Shown here: positions 45,421-54,557 of the stretch, in pieces
Numbering within the stretch: position 1 is the stretch's first letter
How the letters are laid out: the number at the start of each line of letters is the position of its first letter
Assembly: GCA_003194525.1 (NCBI GenBank)
Contig: NBIV01000057.1
Coordinates: 248,001-312,000 of the forward strand
Source of the DNA: Gracilariopsis chorda
Lineage: Eukaryota > Rhodophyta > Florideophyceae > Gracilariales > Gracilariaceae
DNA length: 64,000 nt
Direction: 5' to 3'
Notes under the pieces: generated by a model
Seen by the model: only the letters and a program-made list of their open reading frames with translations
Database searches by the model: none
Told to the model about the DNA's origin: nothing
Made by a program: the position numbers and the translations under genes

Positions 45421-46200
45421 TTTCTTGGTAAGGCTCAGAGTCCATCGCGGAGTATCACTCAACGCGAGACTAAAGGAGACTGGCAGATAGAATTATTCAC
45501 CGGTCCCCTACCGGTTGAGGGATCCTTCTACTACTTTTGCGTAGCTGGGTCCACTAGCAGGAGATACTATCTCCGGTTCCCTAAAGGTCAGACCTCTGGC
45601 TCCGAGTAAGACTCTCTCGGTGAGATGCGATTTCAGCGGCCCGCCCAAGTTCTGCACAATCCAGAATGAGGGTGCGTGCAACCTACGGAATGTCCAGGAG
45701 AGGTTACTAACAACGTGATATGTGTTCACCAGTTGGCCTCCTCTGATTCCTTACGGCTACTTGCGCGGCGATCTTGCTCCTTGAAACGTCCTTGTCTTCA
45801 CTAAGGTCCGGGCCGAACGACGAGACACCCTGTCCCCTTACGAACAGCTACACTCACCCCAGCTGAGCCAGTTATACGGCAAGTGCGCTATCCGCAGGCT
45901 TAGTTCAAGTCCCCAGTCGATTCCCAACCGGTATACGGCTTGCAAACCTTAGCTCAGCCAAGTGCTAACTTCCCTGAAGGGTTAATAGCGGCGGAGGCCT
46001 TATTCAGGACTTTATATAATAGTTCCGGTTCACCGTCTGTGTTCGTGGTCCAATGGTGAAGGCGGTTATGCGGAGCGTGCAGTAACTGCGATGTGTCGCC
46101 ACTAGAAGCTTCAGGTGATCGGTCCAGACCACAAGCCAGGGGCAAGGGTTGTTCAACGACACGGTGGCTTTCAAGAAGCTTCTAGTGCGCACGCTCTAAC
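45421..46200. other. Copia E leader, part without recognisable features
   Basis: This is untranslated leader between the primer-binding site and gag of copia E. It has no recognisable gene and only small frames. Runs of short C/G-rich palindromes occur, but nothing that can be assigned. Confidence 0.4.
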
Positions 46201-46860
46201 GCAACGCCGGATACGGGGGGGGGGTTTGGCAGCGACTCAACAATGGGCGCAGGCGGGGGAAGGTTGTCCGGCGTGTAGATGGCGGAGTGTGCACGGGCTG
46301 CCGGGGGGGGGAGATTGTTTGAGAGCGCCACACCAGTAGGCCCAAGTCTTGCGCGGAGAACGCGGAATGTGAACGGGCTGCCGTGGGGGGGGGGAAGTTG
46401 TTTGAGAGCGCCAAACCAGTAGGCCCAAGTCTTGCGCGGAGAACGCGGAATGTGCACGGGCTTCTTGCGCGGAGAACGCGGAATTTGCACGGGCTGCCCG
46501 GGGGGAGAAGGTTGTTCGGTGGAGAACGTTGTTCGCAGTGTGTGTGGTTGTCCGGAGTGTGCAAGGGCTGCCGGGGGGCGGAAGACGGTTTGGGAGCGCA
46601 ACACGAGTAGGCGCAAGTCCAGCGCGGAGAGGGCGGAGTGTTCACACGAGTAGGTGCAAGTCCAGCGCTGAGAGGGCGGAGTGTTCACAAGTGTAGGCGC
46701 AAGTCCAGCGCGGAGAGGGCGGAGTGTTCAAGGGCTGCATGGGGGCCACAAGACGGTTTGGGAGCGCAACACGAGAGGCGGGAGATGGTCTGGGGGCGTA
46801 AAACGAGTATGCGCAATTCCGGGAAAAGTTGGGTGGGCGCAAGGCCCGCCGAAGGCGCAA
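46201..46860. repeat. G-rich minisatellite in the copia E leader
   Basis: Two nested repeat types are seen. Near 46300 and 46381 an approximately 80-bp unit has a G run, TTGTTTGAGAGCGCCA and GGCCCAAGTCTTGCGCGGAG. Near 46604, 46647 and 46690 a 43-bp unit holds GTAGGCGCAAGTCCAGCGC. G runs of 6-10 recur and could form quadruplexes on the plus strand, which is antisense to the element. Such arrays in untranslated leaders of LTR elements are known but this one is long. Confidence 0.75.
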
Positions 46861-47061
46861 GTGCTATAGAGAGTGGAGAACGTTGGCGTTTCTCACTGTT
46901 TTGTGCAGATAAGCCTTTCGTTTGAGAGAAGCCTAAAGCAGGGTTTATTCAGTGTCGGCTTTTGCGCTGGCGGTTGCTGTGTCCCTTACGTTTTCGATAT
47001 TGTTCTCGATACGTCTTTCTCAAGTCGACGGTGTTATCGATAACCGCATGCGATGCTACCA

Positions 47062-47217
47062 TGTAGCTGTTTCTAGCTTTGTGTCTTTTCCACTGTCTCC
47101 CTCCTCCCATCATGCTGGTGAAAGCAGATCAGCGAGGTCATTTATTTGGTGCCTCCAGTCGGGACGAGTGGACTGTAAACCACGTCCCAACTGGTGGCCA
47201 GCGTGTCTCCATTCACA
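47062..47217 (-). repeat. 5' LTR of copia element E
   Basis: It is the right 156-bp copy, about 98% identical to the left one, followed by TTGTA (47218-47222). The inner flank carries the primer-binding site TGGTAGCATCGC on the minus strand. Confidence 0.85.
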
Positions 47218-47222
47218 TTGTA

Positions 47223-48369
47223 GACGTTGTAGCTGATATCAATTCAGAGTTACGTAAGTCAGCAGGTTTTGATCAACACGTGAGCACCGTGTTGATGATA
47301 TTTGACCTTGTCAACAGTTGTAGTGAGACGTACGTTATGAGGATATACGCCATTGGCTGTTACTTGGTGTGACGATTTTTGGCAAGTGAGCGAGTAATGC
47401 CAGTTCGCTGCAGAAGATTGGGTTCTGTTTACGCGAAGTGGGTATAAGTTTAAAACTGCAGTATAGAAATTGCGTGATGTAAGCCCTTTACTGCATTCAA
47501 AAAAATCTCCTTCGCCTCGCCCCTTCTCACCCCATGCTGCATGATGATATAGCGGAGTCCGAAATAAAAGAAGTAAAGGGTTACCCTTGGGCAGATACAC
47601 CTAAAATGTACTAAGCGCGAGCATGAATCGCAAACAGTTTGCAAAGATACCAAGCTTGGAAAGGAGCTAACAAAGCGTTTCTTTTTGAATGATTGTTTGG
47701 AAGAGGTGGCCTCGAGCTGGGCGCACAAGATTGATGAAATCAAATGGAACAACATTAACTGACTTTGGGTGACCTGTTTTTGGGTTTTGCTCTCGCGGAT
47801 CGCGGACATGATTTTAAACCTCTTGCACGAATTCACACCCATTTTGTCGACCCGGTTTCTGTCTGATGCGTCTGTCATTGAGCTTCGAAGTTCCATTGAG
47901 ACAATAAGTATAACGATGGCGGCGAGTTGACCTTCTGGCTCCTTTCTGCCACAGTTGGCCCATCCATGTGAGCTTATAGTGAATCATGTGATAGATAAGT
48001 TATGTTATGGAGAATACTCCGGGTTTCCCACTGTCTGAAATGTCGAATTGAAAGCTGCTTAGGGATGTGGGAGCTCACTACAAGCTGATTCGTTCATTCA
48101 AACTCGGTTCCGCCTACGCTCGTGGAAGCTCACTACAAGTATCGCTGGACAAGCTCGCATCAGTGTCTGGCCGGACGCTTTTGTAGCCCAGTCGTCTCAC
48201 AAGGGAGACATTTCCGTGTTGGGCGCCAATACCAATGCATCGAGGCACATGGCACATGAGCCCAGAGGCGCCAGCATTGCTGCCAGCAAGTATTGGGAGT
48301 GTACACTGTAAGCAATGGTACTGACTGCTGTAATGTTGGAATGTCAAAACCTTCGTGTAGCGGTGTACG
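47223..48369. other. Stretch without a recognisable gene
   Basis: A 148-codon minus-strand frame (47896-47450) and smaller frames show no known domain. A 12-bp word GCTCACTACAAG occurs twice (about 48071 and 48127). It is read as intergenic DNA on the host side of copia E. Confidence 0.4.
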
Positions 48370-48717
48370 ATGGTTGACAGTGACGCATGCCATCCTTGTA
48401 GGCGGCGCTCTCACGGGATGGAGAGGGACGCATCTTGGGCAGCGATGACCATCCTCACCGGCCAGAAGAGGCCCCCCCCTCTGACCGCAGTAAAGCTATC
48501 CCTCTCCCCACACAAGGCGGTTGCTATCTTGCTGTTTTCAACCGCCGCGAGTCTTTCGAGCGGCCTGCTATATGGACAGAATTCTACACCTACTGCGTTG
48601 ACCTTTGAATTACTCTCGTCACCTTACGACCGACATCCTGTCCCAGAACAACAACCTGAGTTGATCTCCCTCACCGATCTCAGCATCATCCATCCTGCGT
48701 TGCAGAGATGGCGCTGA
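48370..48717 (+). CDS. Small ORF with one hydrophobic segment, doubtful
   Basis: It has 115 codons from ATG 48370, or 99 from ATG 48418, with a single hydrophobic stretch (AVAILLFSTAASL). It ends about 100 bp before the TATA box of the cysteine-rich gene. No known domain and no clear coding bias. It could be part of an upstream exon or chance. Confidence 0.2.
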   Translation: MVDSDACHPCRRRSHGMERDASWAAMTILTGQKRPPPLTAVKLSLSPHKAVAILLFSTAASLSSGLLYGQNSTPTALTFELLSSPYDRHPVPEQQPELISLTDLSIIHPALQRWR

Positions 48718-48813
48718 ATTGTGGTTTATCACATTGGTATGTACCAGCGGCAAGGGTTCCGTCTACGAGCAACCCTGCAGCTTGAACGCAAGCTTGCATG
48801 CCATGTCACTCGC

Positions 48814-48820
48814 TATAAAA
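48814..48820 (+). promoter_or_regulatory. TATA box of the cysteine-rich protein gene
   Basis: TATAAAA lies 106 bp before ATG 48920. Transcription would start near 48845, so ATG 48854 would leave a leader of about ten bases. This supports ATG 48920 as the start. Confidence 0.65.
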
Positions 48821-48919
48821 GCCCAACTTGTTCGCAGCCCAACTCTGTGACTTTTGGAGTTTTTCATTTCACAACAAGTCGCAGATCATCACAACCCTTT
48901 CTTATCTACAACCATCATC

Positions 48920-50776
48920 ATGATGTCAGCACTGCCACGCTTCTCCATCGCGGTCGCCGTGCTTACCATTTCGATCTGCTACACCACCGTCGTTGCCGCC
49001 GACTCCATCCACGCAGCTGAACGTGTCTACTATCGGCCCAGGTACTACTTCCGCCGAGAATGCTCCCCGTGCAGGTCGTCACGCCAGTGCGCAACCCGCA
49101 AGTGCTGGCGTCAACGATGTGTGTACTGGACTGCAGCATCAATGGCAAAGTGTTTCCGTTCCGAATGCGCCTCCTGCACTCGCTCTTCTGACTGCATTAC
49201 GCGCAAGTGCTGGGGGGGAAAATGTGTGTACAACACGCTCGCATCGAGGAAGAAGTGTTTCTTGAAACCGGAGTGCGCCGCTTGCACTCGCAGCTCTCAA
49301 TGTGCGCAAGGAAAGTGCTGGGGACGAAAGTGCACCGATGGATCCCGAAAGTCCTTGAACAAGTGCTTCGCACCGCAATGCGCCAGGTGCACGTCCAGCT
49401 TCGAATGTAGCACCAAGCTTTGCGAGTCTGGAAAGTGCATCTTCGATACTACCAAATCCAAGATCAAGTGCGGCCTGCTCAAGGCCGAGTGCGCTCCGTG
49501 CAAGTCCGGAAGGAAATGCGCCCAGGGCAAGTGCTGGGGAGGCAAATGCACTGATGGTACCTTTGAGTCTTTGGCGAAGTGCTTCGAGCCGGAATGTGGC
49601 ATGTGCAAATCTGACTTTGACTGTAGCACCAAGCTTTGCAAGTCTGGAAAATGCATCTTCGATACTACCGAATCCAAGATCAAGTGCGGCCTCCTCAAGG
49701 CTGAGTGCGCTCCATGCAGGTCCGGAAGAAAATGTGCGCAAGGCAAGTGCTGGGGAGGAAAGTGCACTGATGGTACCTTTGAGTCTTTGGCGAAGTGCTT
49801 CGAACCGGAATGTGGCATGTGCAAGTCTGACTTTGACTGTAGCACCAAGCTTTGCAAGTCTGGAAAGTGCATCTTCGATACTACCGAATCCAAGATCAAG
49901 TGCGGCCTCCTCAAGGCTGAGTGCGCTCCATGCAGGTCCGGAAGAAAATGTGCGCAAGGCAAGTGCTGGGGAGGAAAGTGCACTGATGGTACCTTTGAGT
50001 CTTTGGCGAAGTGCTTCGAACCGGAATGTGGCATGTGCAAGTCTGACTTTGACTGTAGCACCAAGCTTTGCAAGTCTGGAAAGTGCATCTTCGATACTAC
50101 TGAATCCAAGATCAAGTGCGGCCTCCTCAAGGCAGAGTGTGCACCATGCAAATCCGGAGATGAATGTGCACAGGGCAAATGCTGGGGCGGAAAGTGTACC
50201 GATGGATCGTTCAAGTCTTTGAAGAAGTGCTTCGAACCGGAATGCGGATCGTGCAAGTCAGACTTTGACTGCAGTACAAAGCGTTGCAACAAAGGGAAGT
50301 GTGTGTTCGGGACCCTCAAGTCTAAGATCAAGTGTGGTCTGGTGAAAGCCGAGTGTGCTCCATGCAAATCTGGCACGGAATGTGCTCAGGGCAAATGCTG
50401 GGGTGGAAAGTGTACTGATGGTAGCGATGAATCCTTGAAGAAGTGTTTTGTGCCGGAATGCGGCAAGTGCAAATCGGACTTTGATTGCAGTACGAAGAGT
50501 TGTGTGTCGGGAAAGTGCGTGTTCAACACCTCCGCATCGAAGGCAAAGTGCTTCAGGAAGAAGGAATGCGAGCCGTGCCGGAGTGGTAACGAATGTGCTC
50601 AGGGCAAATGCTGGGGCAAGAAGTGTACCGATGGGTCAGATGCATCGCTGAAGAAGTGCTTTGCCCCGGAATGCGCACCATGCACATCTGAGTTTGAGTG
50701 CAGCACTAAGTTCTGCTGGGAAGGTAAGTGCGTCTACGAGAATCCGCTGTCCTTGACGAAGTGCTTTCCGCACTGA
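48920..50776 (+). CDS. Secreted protein of 16 six-cysteine repeats
   Basis: Starting at ATG 48920, the first 20-odd residues form a signal peptide (MMSALPRFSIAVAVLTISIC), cut near VVAA/DS. The rest is 16 tandem units of 35-38 residues, each with the pattern C-x2-C-x5-C-x4-C-x4-C-x10/11-C, giving 96 cysteines. Two unit types alternate: one with CAQGKCWGGKCTDG and one with CSTKLCKSGKCIFDTT. Units 5 to 10 are almost identical in DNA, a sign of recent duplication or gene conversion. The family is not recognised; the spacing is like small disulfide knots. An extracellular-matrix, adhesion or defence role is inferred from secretion and cysteine content only. The gene has no introns and a clear TATA box. 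Long open frames in other phases (for example minus strand 50376-49297) are by-products of the repeats. Confidence 0.85.
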   Translation: MMSALPRFSIAVAVLTISICYTTVVAADSIHAAERVYYRPRYYFRRECSPCRSSRQCATRKCWRQRCVYWTAASMAKCFRSECASCTRSSDCITRKCWGGKCVYNTLASRKKCFLKPECAACTRSSQCAQGKCWGRKCTDGSRKSLNKCFAPQCARCTSSFECSTKLCESGKCIFDTTKSKIKCGLLKAECAPCKSGRKCAQGKCWGGKCTDGTFESLAKCFEPECGMCKSDFDCSTKLCKSGKCIFDTTESKIKCGLLKAECAPCRSGRKCAQGKCWGGKCTDGTFESLAKCFEPECGMCKSDFDCSTKLCKSGKCIFDTTESKIKCGLLKAECAPCRSGRKCAQGKCWGGKCTDGTFESLAKCFEPECGMCKSDFDCSTKLCKSGKCIFDTTESKIKCGLLKAECAPCKSGDECAQGKCWGGKCTDGSFKSLKKCFEPECGSCKSDFDCSTKRCNKGKCVFGTLKSKIKCGLVKAECAPCKSGTECAQGKCWGGKCTDGSDESLKKCFVPECGKCKSDFDCSTKSCVSGKCVFNTSASKAKCFRKKECEPCRSGNECAQGKCWGKKCTDGSDASLKKCFAPECAPCTSEFECSTKFCWEGKCVYENPLSLTKCFPH

Positions 50777-51290
50777 TGTGTGACATTTTTGGGAAGAATG
50801 TTGAAAGATGAGGTTAGCACCAGTTGTAGAGCTGCCTCTCTGGGATACTCTTACGGGGTTTAGGGGTATGGGCTGTCTCGGGTTCTAGATAAAAGTTACA
50901 TTGCTCATTGCGTGAGTAGATCTCCTTCTCTTGAAGTAGAGGCAATTCTAATAGGGGCCGTCATCTACAACGGTCGGAAAAGAGGGATAAAGGCCCCTGG
51001 TCCCATTCGTACCAACAGTTTTCGAAGACCTCCCTTGCGCCGCAGAACATCTCCGACGGGATTATGAGCATGTTTAGCGCGCAAGTCTTCGCTCGTTAGT
51101 TTATGCTCCTCCTGTCATGGAACACAAAGGTACAAAGGTTCGGGGCTGGCCTGACGAAGAGCACCCTGCGTGCGTGTACCAGAGCTTGCCAGAATATACA
51201 AGTATGGATGGTACAAGGGGTGTTATTATGTATTGGTCGTGTAGCGGGTACAAGAGCAATTCACTGTCTCCTACAGGTAATGCGCCCACA
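50777..51290. other. Gap between two convergent genes
   Basis: It separates the 3' ends of the cysteine-rich gene (plus) and the peroxiredoxin-like gene (minus). No gene, repeat or strong hairpin was noticed; an open frame at 51117-51632 overlaps the next gene antisense. Confidence 0.5.
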
Positions 51291-54029
51291 TCATCGACCT
51301 TTTCTACGGGACCTAAAGAACGCTGCAGCATCCCCAAAAGAAACAACTACACCACCTCGGTCCTGATGCCTATCTCCCTCGTGCCGTCTGTTCCACCATT
51401 TCTTTTCACCTCTCCCACTCTTGGCCACAGGGCTAGAAGCTCGAATCTGCGAGGAATCGTTCCGCCTGTGCACATCCGAAGCACCAGTCACCCGGTTGTC
51501 AAACAAACCAGATCCTATTCTATGCAGATGGGCATCGTCCTCTGCGTTTCCACCCCTGCTCCGAGTCCTAACTCCCGCTCTGCCGTCGCCCCCTCTGCCT
51601 TCACCCCGTCCAAGCATCTTGGCCTTCAGTGAATCAAACCGGCGAGGTCGTTCGCTGTCTTCATAACGAATGCTTCGCCTCACGCGTCCAAACGCACCAC
51701 GAAGTCCTCGACCGTCAATATGTCGCCCGCGACTGAATTTGCTCAACGTCTCATCCATTGGAGACGTCTCGCTTTTTATAGCGCGGAGTTCTTCCTGCTC
51801 TCCCCCATGGATCATGTCCCCAGATCCGATGGGCGCCCTAAGATCGCGGTCATGAGCGTTGGGTGCGTTATCGGACTGGCGTTCCTCCACACTCTCCTCC
51901 ACCTGATACTCTGCCACAACAAAGTCATCGTAGGCCTCATACTCGTCTCGGACACGAGCGGACATCTGGGGATTATGCGAGGTTCTTCTTTGATTCGGGG
52001 ACGCTACGTCAACGACGGTAGCGTCCACATCTGAACTGAGATCCGACTGTAAAGAGGGCGCACAAATGCCTGTAGTTTCGCTCTGCACACTATGATTCCT
52101 GACAAACAAAGGTGAATCATCTGACAAGGATGACCCCGGCTTTGCCTTGATGACGCCGTCCAACTCCGGAATGATACTCTTAGTGGTACGATCCTTCCGC
52201 ACGCCCGCACTACCGATATTGGTACCGGATGAGGACTTCAACGGAATAGATTCTATGCTAGGATTTCGTTCTAGCGAACGAACGCCCCTAGGAACACGCG
52301 CATCTGTGGAAAATCCCAGAGCACGACCCGAACCAGAGCGATCCGACTTGCGACTAGAGCGCCTTTCGTACAGATAAATCTGGTCCGAAAGTTCACGAAG
52401 CACATCAAAAACGCCACTTTCACGATGTTCATTCTCCTCATCGATGCGAATGGAGGGGAATGAAACGCCGTCCCTCAAGTGGCTTCCCGCATTTGAATCG
52501 GAAGTTCTCACAGATCCGACTCGCTTTAACACAGAGTCAACGACATCCGAACCGAGGGAAGCGGCACTTCCTTCCAGCGGTTCGCGGAGATCACCCGAGG
52601 ACGGCGGACCCTGACTGTCCGGACTGCGCAAACCGCGTTGTGCTCGATTGAGGGCGTTTCTCTCCATGGCTGTGGCGCGAGCTAGAAACTGTGAATAATG
52701 GTGCTGATCGTCGAGTTGTCGGGAGAGCTTGTCTTCGCGGGAGGGCGGGGAGCAAAGCACGTCGAGTTCGGAAGAGGCGTACTCATCGTTGAGAAGCAAG
52801 GTGGCACTACTGGACCGCTGTGGATGATCGGGACTGCTTACAAATGGTAGCGGGGATCGATGGTCGGACGATGCGGAACTGTGGAGAGATGAATGTGAAC
52901 TCTGAATGGCTGCAAACAACTGGAGACGGTCGGAGGCGGATTGAATGTCGGACGGATGCGGCGGCGAATCAGGAATTGAAGAGGTGAAGTTATGCAACTT
53001 GTGATGAGAGGCGTTAAGATCTGTATCCGGGCGATCGTACCATAACGGCGTTTGCAGCTTGAGAGATTCGTGCGGCGACGAGGGGGACTGAGTTGCGTGT
53101 TGCTCGGGTTGGGGTTGATGGCTGGGGCTGAATGAGGTGAGTTCAAACAAGTTGGTGCCGGGACGGTTTACAGTTGAGTTTGATGAAAGATTAGCAGTGT
53201 TGATGGTATTCACCAATGAAGAGTGGTTTTGGCGTGAGTGGGTATGATGGGCATTTTGTCGCACATGCAAAACGGCGGGGTCAGTTGTCGCGAACGCGGA
53301 TGAAACAACGGACGGTTCAGTGCGTTGGGAGCGGTACGAAGAGGCGGAAAGCGACGCGTTTCGATCGGACAGTAAGGGGGATTGCGGGGAGTCCGCGCTA
53401 GTCGGGGTAGCGCCACTCGCACTGTGCAGCCTCGAACGCGTGGACGATTGGGAGGACAGTTTGGGTATGATGCATTGGGGAGGAAACCTTTGCTTTAAGA
53501 TTGATTCCAGATTGGTTTCAATGAGGTCCCACACTTGCCACGGGTCTGGACGATCGAGCTTTCCGGCGCCGTTGAGGAAGGAAGGGTTGCTGCACCAATG
53601 GTACAAGACGACGTTTTCGAAGACGGCGATGACGGCCGGTTGAACCATGCCGTGTTCGAAGAGCCATCCGTGCGCGCGATGGACGGTGGGATTGGTGATG
53701 ACCGGGGCGGGAAGTTTGGAAGCTGTGAGATGGTTCACTAGGGCGTTGTCAGGATCTCCGTAGAACAGCACCTGATGTGAGGGATGTTGGGTGACATTGG
53801 TGAGTTGATCAGCGAGACTGAAGGCCTTTCCCTGGCTTTGGGAGCACACAAACAGCAAGGCGGCGTTCAACTGCGTCAATCTGGGGGATAACGCGCGGAT
53901 GGACAGCCACCTTTTCAACCACTGCCTACAAAAGAAGGAGCGTTCTCCGCGATAAAACACGAGAATGCAAGGCAAACCGGCGTGGATGCGGGCGGAAAAG
54001 GTGTCCAGGGCGGTGTGATAGGAGGCCAT
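51291..54029 (-). CDS. Degenerate peroxiredoxin-like domain with a long disordered tail
   Basis: The 912-residue product has a thioredoxin-fold, AhpC/TSA-like N-terminus (residues about 5-180). CILVFYRGERSFFCRQWL matches the FYRGxWCPFCRxWL motif of Prx-like2/PRXL2-type proteins. The first Cys of the pair is replaced and Cys34 is kept, so a classical disulfide exchange is unlikely. HQVLFYGDPDNAL and NPTVHRAHGWLFEHGMVQPAVI fit the second half of the fold. Residues 190-900 are Ser/Asp/Arg-rich, low complexity and probably disordered, with basic RGGDGR-like stretches near the end; they may be a regulatory phosphorylation platform. Such a tail is far longer than usual for the family. Intronless. 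Function unknown beyond a redox or structural thioredoxin-like role. Confidence 0.7.
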   Translation of the reverse strand: MASYHTALDTFSARIHAGLPCILVFYRGERSFFCRQWLKRWLSIRALSPRLTQLNAALLFVCSQSQGKAFSLADQLTNVTQHPSHQVLFYGDPDNALVNHLTASKLPAPVITNPTVHRAHGWLFEHGMVQPAVIAVFENVVLYHWCSNPSFLNGAGKLDRPDPWQVWDLIETNLESILKQRFPPQCIIPKLSSQSSTRSRLHSASGATPTSADSPQSPLLSDRNASLSASSYRSQRTEPSVVSSAFATTDPAVLHVRQNAHHTHSRQNHSSLVNTINTANLSSNSTVNRPGTNLFELTSFSPSHQPQPEQHATQSPSSPHESLKLQTPLWYDRPDTDLNASHHKLHNFTSSIPDSPPHPSDIQSASDRLQLFAAIQSSHSSLHSSASSDHRSPLPFVSSPDHPQRSSSATLLLNDEYASSELDVLCSPPSREDKLSRQLDDQHHYSQFLARATAMERNALNRAQRGLRSPDSQGPPSSGDLREPLEGSAASLGSDVVDSVLKRVGSVRTSDSNAGSHLRDGVSFPSIRIDEENEHRESGVFDVLRELSDQIYLYERRSSRKSDRSGSGRALGFSTDARVPRGVRSLERNPSIESIPLKSSSGTNIGSAGVRKDRTTKSIIPELDGVIKAKPGSSLSDDSPLFVRNHSVQSETTGICAPSLQSDLSSDVDATVVDVASPNQRRTSHNPQMSARVRDEYEAYDDFVVAEYQVEESVEERQSDNAPNAHDRDLRAPIGSGDMIHGGEQEELRAIKSETSPMDETLSKFSRGRHIDGRGLRGAFGRVRRSIRYEDSERPRRFDSLKAKMLGRGEGRGGDGRAGVRTRSRGGNAEDDAHLHRIGSGLFDNRVTGASDVHRRNDSSQIRASSPVAKSGRGEKKWWNRRHEGDRHQDRGGVVVSFGDAAAFFRSRRKGR

Positions 54030-54557
54030 GGGGAGGGCGGGGGATTTGGGCGGGAGGGCGGGGTGGGGGCTTGGTTGGGTGGTGGCGGTGACAAGGTTAA
54101 CGGGTAACGGGGGATTGCGTAAAGTTAGATACGTTGACTCGTGGAGGGCTACACCTTCGTGCGGAGGAGGGTGAGGGCGGCCTCCGCGGGCGGATACGTG
54201 GATGGGCTACGCGCGGATTAGAGCAACGCGCAGCACACGTCCGCGCTCCACGCCGCATGATGTTTGCGGTTTTTAAACGTTTTCCACGCGCGCACATGCG
54301 CGCGCAGCTCATACCCGTTATATCTCCGGCGCTGTGCCATGGCGCCGCCACGGACACCCCCCCCCCGTGATCTGCCGCCCGCCTCTGAACCTGAACACTT
54401 TATGCAACTTGACAAATATCTTCAAGCCAGTCTCTTCCCGCACCTTTACCGTCAACTATACAACAATGGCTTCAAAACGCACTTACAAACAAAGCATTTC
54501 GCTCGCAAGCAATGCGTGCTTCCCACACCCCGCAAAAATCCCCCCGCACAAGCAAAG
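54030..54557. other. Gap upstream of the peroxiredoxin-like gene
   Basis: It holds the promoter side of the minus-strand gene at 54029 and the 3' flank of the Hint gene at 54558. It is GC-rich with GCGCGC words. No gene or clear core promoter was identified. Confidence 0.45.

Larger units (their letters stand above)
35115..47217 (-). mobile_element. Ty1/copia element E, split by a DNA transposon
   Basis: Two 156-bp direct repeats (35115-35270 and 47062-47217) begin TGTAG, end TCACA and differ at three positions. Both outer flanks read TTGTA, a perfect 5-bp target duplication. A primer-binding site (TGGTAGCATCGCATGCGG, minus strand) abuts the inner end of the right LTR. Between the LTRs lie a long leader with a minisatellite, gag, protease, integrase and RT (42.49-45.4 kb), a 5.9-kb DNA transposon (36566-42488), then the rest of RT with RNase H (35.54-36.57 kb). 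Without the insertion the element is about 6.2 kb, normal for copia. Apart from the split it has few visible breaks. It is recent, judging by its LTRs. Confidence 0.85.

Noticed and set aside
45880-45930. A possible tRNA T-loop word (GTTCAAGTCC) in the copia leader
   Set aside because: No matching stem, anticodon arm or acceptor stem could be built around it.
48854-48919. ATG 48854 as the start of the cysteine-rich protein
   Set aside because: It lies about ten bases after the expected transcription start and would bury the clear signal peptide that begins at ATG 48920.
49297-50376. A 359-codon minus-strand open frame across the cysteine-rich gene
   Set aside because: It mirrors the repeat units of the sense gene (His/Leu/Pro-rich by complement), has no domain and owes its length to the repeated DNA. 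The same holds for the plus frame 49554-50222 and the minus frame 49957-49139.
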